Shown here: positions 24,196 to 36,587 of the stretch, one piece after another | Layout of the letters: the number at the start of each line of letters is the position of its first letter | How positions within the stretch are numbered: position 1 is the first letter of the stretch | Source: an uncultured Erysipelotrichaceae bacterium | Lineage (GTDB): Bacteria > Bacillota_I > Bacilli_A > RFN20 > CAG-826 | DNA: 40,379 bases | Direction: 5' to 3' | Assembly (NCBI GenBank): GCA_902800025.1 | Contig: CADCDA010000011.1 | Coordinates: forward strand, 1-40,379 | Notes under the pieces: model-generated | Told to the model about the DNA's origin: nothing | The model's input: the letters and a program-made list of their open reading frames with translations, nothing else | Database searches by the model: none | Made by a program: the position numbers and the translations under genes

Positions 24196-25110
24196 TTATT
24201 TTATAATCTCTGCTTTTTGTTTCAAACAATAATTAAAAATAAAATCAATTATTGTTACTAGTCCAAAGAAAACATATAGAAGAACAAGCTGACTTGGGCT
24301 GGGCACATAGTTATATAAAAATGCGAATATAAATATGCCAGCAAGGAATGAAAAGCCTAGTGCAAAATAGATAACATTGCGTTTAAGTAGCATTAAATCA
24401 AGCACTTCATAAACGACAATTGGTGCAATTAAAAGAGTCAAAATAATAGACCAATCACTGAAGTAAAACACTGATAAAATAGTGGCTAAAGCGCCTATAA
24501 AAGTGACAATATATAGTATAAATCTTGGATGGCATTCTAGGTTAAGTTCTTTTCCGATTCTACTCATTTCATATTTGACTAAGATATAAGTGATTACGAT
24601 TTGCATTTGGGCGACGATATAAGTGAAAATATTCGTCAAAACTCCTTTATATTGGAATGAACCAAGTCCAATCATTTGATAAATAGATTCAAAGAAATTG
24701 ACGTGTGAAATAACATTTTCTATAAATAAGAAGGTTAAATACGTAAGAATAAATTGAGCGATTGTATTGATTACAATTATATAGATAGCTGGGAAGTTCT
24801 TTTCGATGAGAATCCCAAATATAAAACCAGTAATTAAAGAAGGCAAAACATAAATGAAAGTATCGAATATGCTAAAGCCCGCTGTAACTGCAAAAGTTAA
24901 TGCTAGGGTAGTGATAAAGTAGACCGGGAAATAATACTTTTTGCAGTAAATGGTTACTATCACGCTTGTTAAAGGTAGAACAAAAACTAAAAGTATAAAC
25001 AAAATTGGCAATAAACTTGATATCAAAACAAAGACAACATTAACTGCTGCCATGATTCCGATATAGGCGATATTTTGTACTGGTGTCTCTCTTTTCTTTA
25101 AGAAACTCAT
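24196..25110 (-). CDS. Multi-pass membrane protein, possibly DUF2232/YybS-like
   Basis: This 304-residue protein is almost all membrane helix (about eight to nine spans). The N-terminal half, with TPVQNIAYIGIMAAVNVVFVLISS and repeated short gly/ser breaks, resembles ECF-type substrate-binding proteins and the YybS/DUF2232 family, but no diagnostic binding motif is visible, so the call is tentative. It heads a three-gene reverse-strand unit of membrane proteins. Its mRNA is predicted to be leaderless, since TATCAT ends six bases before the ATG and no ribosome site is present. It is divergent from the thioredoxin-like lipoprotein gene. Confidence 0.65.
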   Translation of the reverse strand: MSFLKKRETPVQNIAYIGIMAAVNVVFVLISSLLPILFILLVFVLPLTSVIVTIYCKKYYFPVYFITTLALTFAVTAGFSIFDTFIYVLPSLITGFIFGILIEKNFPAIYIIVINTIAQFILTYLTFLFIENVISHVNFFESIYQMIGLGSFQYKGVLTNIFTYIVAQMQIVITYILVKYEMSRIGKELNLECHPRFILYIVTFIGALATILSVFYFSDWSIILTLLIAPIVVYEVLDLMLLKRNVIYFALGFSFLAGIFIFAFLYNYVPSPSQLVLLYVFFGLVTIIDFIFNYCLKQKAEIIK

Positions 25111-25125
25111 ATAACAATGATAACA
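25111..25125 (-). promoter_or_regulatory. Extended -10 of the membrane-protein unit, predicted leaderless
   Basis: On the reverse strand TGT-TATCAT (25125-25117) is followed by TGTTAT and the ATG. No -35 consensus or ribosome site is visible. Confidence 0.55.
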
Positions 25126-25187
25126 AAATAAAAAAAGTTTTTAAAAAATTTCAATTTTTTTCCTCTTAATAATATGAGGGGACTTTT

Positions 25188-25610
25188 ATGAAAACTATTT
25201 TATTAACTCTAACATTACTATTATCAAGCTGTACATCTAGCGTTCAACAAGTAGAAAAAGAATATGATTACTCTGATGTGACAGCGTTTATTTTGTGGAA
25301 CGATATCTTTAAACAGGAAGAGAAGGAATATAGTGTTTATTTCTTCAGCCAAACTTGTGGACATTGCAAAGAATTAAAACAGGAGATTATCTGCTATTAT
25401 TTCGAAAACGTTGAGATCCTTTATTTTTTGGAAACCGATGAAGAAACGGTGTTTGGACCTCCATCGGATTTGACTGGTATTAATTTGGTTGAAGATTTCT
25501 ATATTTTCGGAACACCATTTCTTATTAATATTGAAAATGGAACAATCACAAACTATCATGCTGGAAGTTCAAAAATTAAAGAATATATCGAGTTAAAAAC
25601 ATCTACATAA
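25188..25610 (+). CDS. Thioredoxin-fold lipoprotein
   Basis: This 140-residue protein has a lipoprotein signal (MKTILLTLTLLLSSC) with acylated Cys15. The mature domain keeps a thioredoxin active site, Cys57-Gly-His-Cys60 in FFSQTCGHCKELK, and the cis-proline loop GTPFLI near residue 110, so it is probably a surface thiol-disulfide oxidoreductase. At about 115 mature residues it is a minimal thioredoxin domain. GAGGGG lies 8 bases before the ATG. It stands between the reverse-strand membrane unit and pcrA. No partner such as CcdA or DsbB is nearby, so its redox partner is unknown. Confidence 0.85.
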   Translation: MKTILLTLTLLLSSCTSSVQQVEKEYDYSDVTAFILWNDIFKQEEKEYSVYFFSQTCGHCKELKQEIICYYFENVEILYFLETDEETVFGPPSDLTGINLVEDFYIFGTPFLINIENGTITNYHAGSSKIKEYIELKTST

Positions 25611-25616
25611 TATAAA

Positions 25617-25651
25617 TTGATTACATAATATTTATATGCTAATATATTGCT
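25617..25651 (+). promoter_or_regulatory. Promoter of the pcrA operon, predicted leaderless
   Basis: TTGATT (25617-25622), a 17-base spacer and an extended -10, TGC-TAATAT (25637-25645), end six bases before ATG 25652. No ribosome site lies upstream. It is the most complete of the six predicted leaderless promoters. Confidence 0.65.
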
Positions 25652-29862
<4,211 letters not shown>

Positions 29863-29867
29863 TTAAA

Positions 29868-30164
29868 ATGAAAAAAGTTGATAAAGAAACTTTAAAATTA
29901 GCTGCTCAACATTTGATGTTTGAAATGTCGGATGAAGAGTATGAAAGTCTTTTGGCGGACTTCGATTCAATAATTTCTAAAATGAAGATTCTTGGTGAAA
30001 TTGAAGGAATCGATGATGTTGAGCCAATGACTTTTCCTTTTGATGTGACCAATTCGTATTTAAGGGAAGACATTGCAGGTGAACCTTTAACTAGAGAAGA
30101 TGCACTTAAAAATGCGAAAGACATTCATAACGGAATGATTGGACTACCGAGGGTTGTTAAATAA
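29868..30164 (+). CDS. gatC: Asp-tRNA(Asn)/Glu-tRNA(Gln) amidotransferase subunit GatC
   Basis: GatC (98 residues) is the small stabilising subunit of GatCAB and wraps around the GatA-GatB interface. Its pattern is typical: an N-terminal helix (KETLKLAAQHLMFEMSDEEYESLLADF), the DVEPMTFPFDVTNSYLREDIAGEPLTREDALKNA belt, and a short end (GMIGLPRVVK). The start is 6 bases after the ligA stop with no strong ribosome site, and its stop overlaps gatA by one base. It begins the gatCAB set. Confidence 0.93.
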   Translation: MKKVDKETLKLAAQHLMFEMSDEEYESLLADFDSIISKMKILGEIEGIDDVEPMTFPFDVTNSYLREDIAGEPLTREDALKNAKDIHNGMIGLPRVVK

Positions 30165-31618
30165 TGCGATACATGGATAAAAACTTAAGAGAGATTCATA
30201 ACGCGATTATTTCTAACAGTGTCACTCCTTTAGAATTGGTCAAAGAGGCAATTGAACTCGCTAAAAATGATGATAACAATGCTTTTGAATATATCTGTGA
30301 AAAAGAAGCCTTAGAAAAAGTAAGAAAATTAGATCCAAGCAAAAAGAATAACTTGCTTTATGGAATTCCGGTTGTTATCAAAGATAACATATCTACGAAA
30401 GATATTCCAACAACCGCTAGTAGTGACTTATTAAAAGATTATGTTCCTGTTTTTGATAGTGAAGTAGTAACTAGACTAGAGAATGAAGGTGCTATTATCA
30501 TTGGAAAAACTACAATGGATGAATTGGCGATGGGTGGAACAGGTACTTCTGGCCATTTAGGAACGACATACAATCCTTGGGATAAAACAAAAACAAGAAT
30601 CATCGGTGGTTCAAGTTCAGGAAGTGCAGCTGCTATAAGCGCTGGAGTCGTTCCAATTGCTATTGGTAGTGATACAGGTGATTCAATAAGAAAACCAGCC
30701 TCATATGCCTCATTAGTTGGCTTTAAACCGACATGGGGAAGAATATCTAGGTTTGGATTGTTCCCATTTGCGCCTTCTTTTGATCATGTCGGCTATTTTA
30801 CAAGAAATGTTTATGATAGTGCTTATCTTCTTAATATTCTTGCCGGAAGAGATGATAAAGATTCCTCTTCTTCGTTTGAACCAATTGAAGATTACACAAA
30901 ACATTTAGAAGACAAACTCGAAGGAACAAGAATAGCAGTCATTAATGGTGTTATTGATAATGTGAGTGATAAAGAAATACTTAATTCGTTTAATAAATCG
31001 ATTGAATATTTAAGACAAAACGGAGCGATAGTAGACTATGTTGATATCGATTTGATATTATTAGAAGCTATACAACCTACATATTTCATTATTTCAAGTT
31101 CAGAATCAACATCAAATAACGCTAATTTGGATGGAATAAAATTTGGAAGTAGAATTGAAGGAAAAACGCTTGAAGAAGTAATGGTTAATACGAGAACAAA
31201 TGGTTTTTCAAGGCGTATTAAAGATCGTTTTATCATCGGCAGTTATTCAATGCTTGAGGAAAATCGAAATGAGTTATTTATCAGAGCACAAAAGTGTCGA
31301 AGACTAATCGTAAACGCCTTCAATAATGTGTTTGAAAAGTATGACGCGATCTATTGTCCTGCTGCTCCGACAATTGCGCCAAAAATTAATCTAAAAGAAG
31401 ACACTGTTTTTAATAAAGTAAATATTTCAGAGCACTATATGGCGTTTGCTAATATGGGTGGATTCCCTTCAATAACTCTTCCGCTTGGATTTGAGAATTC
31501 TATGCCTTTTGGAGGAAATTTATCGTCAAAACCCTTCCAAGAGAGCAAATTGTTTAATATTGCAAATTATATAGAAAAGGGCACTGGACTATCTGATAAG
31601 GTGGCAAAAAGAGACTAA
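30164..31618 (+). CDS. gatA: Asp-tRNA(Asn)/Glu-tRNA(Gln) amidotransferase subunit GatA
   Basis: GatA (484 residues) is the glutaminase subunit, an amidase-signature enzyme. The Ser-cisSer-Lys triad is visible: Lys73 in VVIKDNI, Ser150 in GGSSSGSAAA and nucleophile Ser174 in SDTGDSIRKPAS. In most bacteria that last motif reads DTGGSIRQPAS, so the Asp173 replacing Gly and the Lys177 are deviations; as far as I recall they also occur in Mollicute GatA, which suggests either ancestry or transfer. ATG 30164 shares one base with the gatC stop and follows GAGGG; an in-frame ATG lies at 30173. Ammonia from GatA is channelled to GatB to amidate Glu-tRNA(Gln) or Asp-tRNA(Asn). Confidence 0.94.
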   Translation: MRYMDKNLREIHNAIISNSVTPLELVKEAIELAKNDDNNAFEYICEKEALEKVRKLDPSKKNNLLYGIPVVIKDNISTKDIPTTASSDLLKDYVPVFDSEVVTRLENEGAIIIGKTTMDELAMGGTGTSGHLGTTYNPWDKTKTRIIGGSSSGSAAAISAGVVPIAIGSDTGDSIRKPASYASLVGFKPTWGRISRFGLFPFAPSFDHVGYFTRNVYDSAYLLNILAGRDDKDSSSSFEPIEDYTKHLEDKLEGTRIAVINGVIDNVSDKEILNSFNKSIEYLRQNGAIVDYVDIDLILLEAIQPTYFIISSSESTSNNANLDGIKFGSRIEGKTLEEVMVNTRTNGFSRRIKDRFIIGSYSMLEENRNELFIRAQKCRRLIVNAFNNVFEKYDAIYCPAAPTIAPKINLKEDTVFNKVNISEHYMAFANMGGFPSITLPLGFENSMPFGGNLSSKPFQESKLFNIANYIEKGTGLSDKVAKRD

Positions 31619-31619
31619 T

Positions 31620-33038
31620 ATGGAACTCAGAGCAATTATTGGTTTAGAAATACACGTCGAGATGAATACTAAGTCCAAAATGTTTTCTGATGCACCAGTT
31701 AGTTTTGGTCAACTTCCTAACACTCAAGTAAGTGCTTTTGATATGTCCTTTCCAGGGACTATGCCAACTGTCAATAAACAAGCTGTTATTAACGCGATTA
31801 GAGTGTCTAATGCTCTAAATATGACTATTGATAACGTTTTGATGTTTGATCGAAAGAATTATTTTTATAGCGACCTTCCAAAAGGGTATCAAATAACACA
31901 ATATTTTAGACCGATTGGTAGAAATGGGTGTCTAACCTTCAATAGTGGTGATGAAAACATTACAATTAATATCGAAAGATTACATTTAGAAGAAGATACA
32001 TGCAAGCAATTCCATGTCGACGATTTCTCTTATCTTGACTTTAACCGCGCTGGTATTCCTGTTATCGAAATTGTTACAAAACCTGAGTTTAAATCAGGAC
32101 AAGAAGTTAGAAAATTCGTTGAGTTAATTCGCTCAATAGTTGTTTTCTTGGATGTTAGTCATGGAAAAATGGAAGAAGGAAATATACGAGTCGATTTAAA
32201 TGTTTCCCTCGAGGATGATAATAAAAGATGGAGTAAAGTAGAAATTAAAAACCTCAATTCATTGTCTAATATTGAAAAAGCGATTAACTACGAAGTAAAT
32301 AGACAAAAAGATTTAGTAATTAAAGGTAAAACAATTGGTAGAGAAACGAGAAGATATGATGAAACAAACGATCGTACAGTCATGTTGCGCATAAAAACCG
32401 ATTCAGTTGATTATCGTTATTTTACTGATCCAAACATTCCCCCAATTAAGTTGAGTGATGAATTTATTAAAAATGCAATTGATACTTCGCCAGAATTAGC
32501 ACACGTTAAGCAAAAAAAATATAAAACTTTAGGTCTTAGCGATTATGATGCGAATCTTATTACTAATAGTAAAGAAACATGTGCTTATTTTGAAAAAGGT
32601 TTAGAAACTGGATGTTCACCAAAGACGTTAGCGAACTGGATAAATATTCAAGTTCAAAAAGTTTTAAAACTGAAATGTATTTCTATAAATGAGTTTTCAA
32701 TTTCTGCTAAAGAATTAGGAGAACTAATTTTGCTTGTTGAGGAACATAAAATTAATAACAGCCAAGCTAAATCAGTATTTAATGAGGCAGTTGAAACTGG
32801 AAATAGTGTTATTGATGTCATCAATAAAAATAAAACAAACCATATATTGGATGAGAATGAAATACTTGATTTAATTAAAGAAATCATTAATTCAAATCAA
32901 AATTTAGTAAATGACTATAAGAACGGCAAAGAGAAAGTGGTAGGATATATAGTTGGGCTGGTTATGAGTAAAACACAAAGGAAAGCAGACCCATCATTAA
33001 CAAATAAACTAACAGTTGTAGAGTTGAGAAGGAGATAA
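31620..33038 (+). CDS. gatB: Asp-tRNA(Asn)/Glu-tRNA(Gln) amidotransferase subunit GatB
   Basis: GatB (472 residues, normal length) phosphorylates and amidates the misacylated tRNA using ammonia from GatA. Family blocks are IIGLEIHVEMNTKSKMFSDAP, NRKNYFYSDLPKGYQITQ (with Asp where DRKNYFYPDLPKGYQ is usual), RLHLEEDTCKQFH, DFNRAGIPVIEIVTKPEF, HGKMEEGNIRVDLNVSL and the C-terminal YqeY-like helical domain that contacts tRNA. The segment MLRIKTDSVDYRYFTDPNIPPI resembles Mollicute versions more than Bacillus ones. It follows gatA by one base. Confidence 0.94.
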   Translation: MELRAIIGLEIHVEMNTKSKMFSDAPVSFGQLPNTQVSAFDMSFPGTMPTVNKQAVINAIRVSNALNMTIDNVLMFDRKNYFYSDLPKGYQITQYFRPIGRNGCLTFNSGDENITINIERLHLEEDTCKQFHVDDFSYLDFNRAGIPVIEIVTKPEFKSGQEVRKFVELIRSIVVFLDVSHGKMEEGNIRVDLNVSLEDDNKRWSKVEIKNLNSLSNIEKAINYEVNRQKDLVIKGKTIGRETRRYDETNDRTVMLRIKTDSVDYRYFTDPNIPPIKLSDEFIKNAIDTSPELAHVKQKKYKTLGLSDYDANLITNSKETCAYFEKGLETGCSPKTLANWINIQVQKVLKLKCISINEFSISAKELGELILLVEEHKINNSQAKSVFNEAVETGNSVIDVINKNKTNHILDENEILDLIKEIINSNQNLVNDYKNGKEKVVGYIVGLVMSKTQRKADPSLTNKLTVVELRRR

Positions 33039-33040
33039 AA

Positions 33041-34060
33041 ATGGCAATTTTAGTAACAGGTGGAACAGGCTATATCGGTAGCCATACAGTGGTTGAATTA
33101 CTTAATAATGGATATGATGTCGTAATCGTCGATAATTATGTTAATTCCAAACCAGAAGTTTTGAACAGAATCGAGAAAATTACCGGCAAAAGACCAAGAT
33201 TTTACGAGATTGATGTCTGTAACGAAGACAAAATGCGTGAATTATTCAAGAAAGAAAAGATTACCGATATCATTCATTTTGCTGGATTAAAGAGCGTTGG
33301 AGAATCAACTCAAAAACCAGGACTTTACATTAGAAACAACATTGGCTCAAGTATCGTTTTATTAAACTTAATGGCAGAATTTGATGTAAGAAATATCGTT
33401 TTCTCTAGTAGTGCGACAGTTTATGGTGTCCCAGACCATGTCCCTTTAAAAGAAGATGACAAGATTGGTGGATGCACAAATCCTTATGGACAAACCAAAC
33501 TTGAAATCGAATACATGCTTAAGGATTACGCAAACGAACATCCAGAAGCTAATATTGCTATTTTAAGATATTTCAATCCGATTGGCGCTCATGAAAGTGG
33601 ACTTATTGGCGAAGATCCACAAGGTATTCCAAATAACTTAATGCCATACATTACTCAAGTTGCAGTTGGTAAAAGACCATTCTTAAATGTATTTGGTAGC
33701 GATTACAATACTCCAGATGGCACTGGTGTAAGAGATTATATCCATGTTGTCGATTTAGCAAACGGTCATTTAGCGGCTCTAAAGAAATTAGAAGAGAAAC
33801 CAGGCCTAGTCATTTATAACTTAGGAACAGGTAAAGGCACATCAGTGTTAGATTTAGTGAAAGCTTTTGAAAAAGCAAATAACATTAAAGTCCCTTACGA
33901 AATCAAAGATCGCCGTCCAGGCGATGTTGATGAAAATTATGCAGATGCATCAAAAGCATTTAAAGAAATGGGATGGAAAGCAAACCTCAGCATAGTTGAT
34001 GCATGCCGCGATTCATGGAATTGGCAGAAAAATAATCCAAAAGGATATGATGTAGACTAG
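33041..34060 (+). CDS. galE: UDP-glucose 4-epimerase
   Basis: GalE (339 residues, normal length) is an NAD-dependent short-chain dehydrogenase that interconverts UDP-glucose and UDP-galactose. It has the Rossmann motif TGGTGYIGSH (6-15), FAGLKSVGES, SSSATVYG with the catalytic Ser, the NPYGQTK Tyr-x-x-x-Lys pair, RYFNPIGAHESGLIGEDP and the C-terminal GTGKGTSVLDLV. It probably supplies UDP-galactose to the polysaccharide locus or the Leloir pathway. AAGGAG precedes the ATG, three bases after gatB. A promoter for the downstream tRNA may lie inside its 3' end. Confidence 0.95.
   Translation: MAILVTGGTGYIGSHTVVELLNNGYDVVIVDNYVNSKPEVLNRIEKITGKRPRFYEIDVCNEDKMRELFKKEKITDIIHFAGLKSVGESTQKPGLYIRNNIGSSIVLLNLMAEFDVRNIVFSSSATVYGVPDHVPLKEDDKIGGCTNPYGQTKLEIEYMLKDYANEHPEANIAILRYFNPIGAHESGLIGEDPQGIPNNLMPYITQVAVGKRPFLNVFGSDYNTPDGTGVRDYIHVVDLANGHLAALKKLEEKPGLVIYNLGTGKGTSVLDLVKAFEKANNIKVPYEIKDRRPGDVDENYADASKAFKEMGWKANLSIVDACRDSWNWQKNNPKGYDVD
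34021..34051 (+). promoter_or_regulatory. Possible tRNA-Arg promoter inside the galE 3' end
   Basis: TTGGCA (34021-34026), a 19-base spacer and TATGAT (34046-34051) lie in the last codons of galE. The predicted start (about 34058) is 15 bases before the tRNA. The spacer is longer than ideal. Confidence 0.4.
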
Positions 34061-34072
34061 TTCTACACCTTT

Positions 34073-34149
34073 GCGCTTATAGCTCAGCTGGACAGAGCAT
34101 CTCCCTCCTAAGGAGAGGGTCGGACGTTCGAATCGTCTTAAGCGCGCCA
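34073..34149 (+). tRNA. tRNA-Arg (anticodon CCT)
   Basis: A 77-base tRNA has a 7-bp acceptor stem (GCGCTTA/TAAGCGC), discriminator G, encoded CCA, D-arm AGCTCAGCTGGACAGAGC, anticodon stem TCTCC/GGAGA with loop CTCCTAA (anticodon CCT, reading AGG) and T-loop TTCGAAT. Terminator follows. Confidence 0.97.
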
Positions 34150-34161
34150 CTTAGGATTTTT

Positions 34162-34186
34162 GGCTCAGAAAAACTGAGCCTTTTTT
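34162..34186 (+). terminator. Terminator after tRNA-Arg
   Basis: GGCTCAG (34162-34168) pairs with CTGAGCC (34174-34180), loop AAAAA, followed by TTTTTT. It ends the pcrA-to-tRNA transcript. Confidence 0.92.
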
Positions 34187-34202
34187 GTTGCTTTCTTTCA
34201 TT

Positions 34203-34208
34203 TATAAT
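34203..34208 (+). promoter_or_regulatory. -10 element of the DUF362 gene
   Basis: A perfect TATAAT (34203-34208) lies 18 bases before ATG 34227; the region at -35 is the T-run of the previous terminator. The predicted start near 34215 falls at the AAGGAGG ribosome site. Confidence 0.4.
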
Positions 34209-34226
34209 AATTAAGGAGGATTATTT

Positions 34227-35110
34227 ATGACTAAATCAAAAGTATATTTTTCTCGTCAATTGACACCTGAGAGAGTTATTGATTTATATAAAGCAGTTGG
34301 ATTAGAACTCAAAGGTAATATTGGCGTTAAAGTGCATTCTGGAGAAGATGGAAATCAAAACTATTTAAGACCAGAATTCTTAAAACCAATGGTTAATTAT
34401 GTTAATGGCACTATTATTGAATGTAATACCGCATATGATGGTGCCAGAAATACAAGCGAAAAACATAAGAGATTATTTGAAAAACACGGTTGGTATAAAC
34501 ATTTCCCTGTTGATTTAATGGACGAAAATGATGATGACCTTGTTTTAGATATTCCAAATGGCAAAGTAATTAAAAAAGACTATGTTGGCAGTCATCTTGA
34601 TCGATATGATTCAATCCTCGTTTTGGTTCACTTTAAAGGACACCCTATGGGTGGATATGGTGGAGCATTAAAACAATTATCTATCGGTTTTGCTTCTAGT
34701 AGAGGAAAAGCATATATCCATTCTGCAGGAAGAACAACCGATCAATATGATTTATGGAATGATTTACCAGAACAAAATAAATTCCTTGAAGCAATGGCGG
34801 ATTCTGCTAGTGCAGTCCATAAAAATTCAAGGGCAGAATTGTTTATATTTCAATGATGTGCAACATGTCTGTTGATTGTGACTGTGTATCTAATGCAGAA
34901 GACCCATGTCTTAAAGACATTGGTATTCTTGCTTCTACCGATCCAATTGCAATAGACCAAGCTTGTCTTGATTTAGTTAATAAGTCTAACGATCCTGGTG
35001 TTAGTCATTTCTTAGAAAGAGTTAACACAAGAAATGGTGTTCACACGATAGAAGCCGCTAGTGAATTGGGCTTTGGAAATAGAGAATACGAACTAATTGA
35101 TATCGATTAA
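34227..35110 (+). pseudogene. DUF362 family protein, frameshifted
   Basis: Two adjacent frames together make one DUF362-type protein of about 294 residues. The first (34227-34856) carries the family core including GHPMGGYGGALKQLSIGFASSRGK and the HSAGRT motif. Its last 13 codons (after HKN) look unrelated. Reading one base back near 34815-34825 (CATAAAAATTCAAG) restores F-K-G-R-I-V-Y-I-S-M and leads straight into the second frame (34853-35110), which contains MSVDCDCVSNAEDPCLKDIGILASTDPIAIDQ. So one base has been lost in or next to the A5/T2 run. No standard X-XXY-YYZ slippery site is in frame, so a real mutation or an assembly error is likelier than programmed shifting. The version lacks the C-terminal ferredoxin domain of many relatives. 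Function is unknown. AAGGAGG precedes the start. Confidence 0.85.
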
Positions 35111-35140
35111 AATAAGACTCCACTTGGTGGAGTTTTATTT
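35109..35140. terminator. Bidirectional terminator
   Basis: ACTCCAC (35117-35123) pairs with GTGGAGT (35127-35133), loop TTG, with A-rich 5' and TTTATTT 3' flanks. It lies between the DUF362 gene and the convergent FAD oxidoreductase gene. Confidence 0.88.
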
Positions 35141-36580
35141 GATAAATTTAACAATCTCGTTAGCGGATAGTAAGGCAGTAGGAGTTCCACCTATCGACCT
35201 AGTCCATTGGCCGATAAGGAACATATTTTTTATTCCCTTTATCTTACCATTATTAATGTAGTATGTACTTTTATTTGTGAAGGAAAATGACTGGAAAGAG
35301 CCGTATGATGTGTTAACTCGTTTATTAAGTTCAATTGGTCCAAAACACGTAAGAAACTCGGTCTTTTCTTTAAAATGATGGTATCTTATTAGGAAAGAAT
35401 CAATCATATCTTTAATAATTCTTTCTTTTTCTTTTTTGTATGATTTCTCATCTAATGAACGATAAAACATATAGTCATTGTGGTCTTGATCAATAAATAA
35501 AGAAATAACAGTTTTTCCATCTTTAATAAAATTTGAATCGTAATAATATGGTCTCACTAACATGAAGTCAGTTTCTTTTTCTCCAACTTTTATTGGTGAA
35601 ATATGTAAACCAGTTGGGACATCAATATTACTTATATCGCCTTCAACAGTTATATAGACGTTAAAACAAGAAGAAATTGTATTCTTATCAATATTACTAT
35701 CGAGCGATTTATATAATCTTGAACTATATTTACCTTTTAATAATTTGTTATATGTGTAATAAGGATCAATCGCAGAGATAACATAATCCGCTTTTAAAGT
35801 TCCATTATTAGTTTTAACAGCATGAGCTTTTCCATCCTTAACAATTACTTCTTCTACGGTTCTATTTAGTAAAAGAGTGCCACCGAGTTCTAAGAACTTA
35901 TTCTTCATTCTTTCAACCATATATAAAGCGCCACCTTCTGGGATATCGCCGTTTCCTTTAGAAAATATTCCATATAAATCAAAAAAGAAAAACATGTTGT
36001 TATATCCAGCTTGTGAATGGGTGATTGCAAATTTTAATGCAGGAGAAACAAAGTTTTGAGCGTATTCTTCTCTTGATTGCTTCATCGACATTATTATTTG
36101 TTTAGATAGTGGTGATAACTTAATTAAGTCAATCGCTTTCGCTCTGCGACTATCTTTCGACATAGCGATATTCATCAAGTTCGCTACTGCTTTTACTGTT
36201 TCAAAGAATTGATGAATAGCCTTCTTATCAATTGGCGATATATTCATCCATTCTTCTTCTGCTTTATCTAAATCACGATGGAAAGTAATAGTGGTGCCTT
36301 CATATTCAAAAGAGCCTAACGATGGTAAAGAAATAATATTTACATCATTAGATAACGCTCCTACTTCATTCCAAAGGTCATTGATATTATTTCCTTCTTG
36401 GGTACCCATTAACCAATGTAAGCAAATATCGACATAGTGATCATTAACAAAAAAGCCAGAGCAAAGACCTCCGACATTTTCGTTTTTTTCAATTAAAAAT
36501 ACTTCATGACCTTTATTTTGTAATTTGATTGAGGCCGCTAAGCCTGCTATACCTGCTCCAATGACGATTACTTTGGCCAT
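35135..36580 (-). CDS. FAD/NAD(P)-dependent oxidoreductase, phytoene desaturase-like
   Basis: This 481-residue flavoprotein belongs to the CrtI/phytoene desaturase-related amino oxidase superfamily. The FAD-binding Rossmann motif VIVIGAGIAGLAASIKL is at the N terminus with the following acidic LIEKNENVGGLCSGF; ADYVISAIDPY and the C-terminal NMFLIGQWTRSIGGTPTALLSANEIVKF complete the flavin site. The protein lacks a signal peptide. Such proteins occur widely in Firmicutes without carotenoid genes, and none are here, so the substrate is unknown. It starts seven bases after the glnS stop with no clear ribosome site and is probably translated from the glnS transcript. Confidence 0.87.
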   Translation of the reverse strand: MAKVIVIGAGIAGLAASIKLQNKGHEVFLIEKNENVGGLCSGFFVNDHYVDICLHWLMGTQEGNNINDLWNEVGALSNDVNIISLPSLGSFEYEGTTITFHRDLDKAEEEWMNISPIDKKAIHQFFETVKAVANLMNIAMSKDSRRAKAIDLIKLSPLSKQIIMSMKQSREEYAQNFVSPALKFAITHSQAGYNNMFFFFDLYGIFSKGNGDIPEGGALYMVERMKNKFLELGGTLLLNRTVEEVIVKDGKAHAVKTNNGTLKADYVISAIDPYYTYNKLLKGKYSSRLYKSLDSNIDKNTISSCFNVYITVEGDISNIDVPTGLHISPIKVGEKETDFMLVRPYYYDSNFIKDGKTVISLFIDQDHNDYMFYRSLDEKSYKKEKERIIKDMIDSFLIRYHHFKEKTEFLTCFGPIELNKRVNTSYGSFQSFSFTNKSTYYINNGKIKGIKNMFLIGQWTRSIGGTPTALLSANEIVKFIK

Positions 36581-36587
36581 AAATAAT

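Noticed and set aside
34810-34830. Programmed -1 frameshift in the DUF362 gene
   Set aside because: The in-frame sequence is CAT AAA AAT TCA, which does not form an X-XXY-YYZ slippery heptamer, and I see no stable downstream structure.
34227-35110. Two separate genes in the DUF362 region
   Set aside because: The second frame begins in the middle of a conserved family block and the first frame loses similarity just before it; one missing base explains both.
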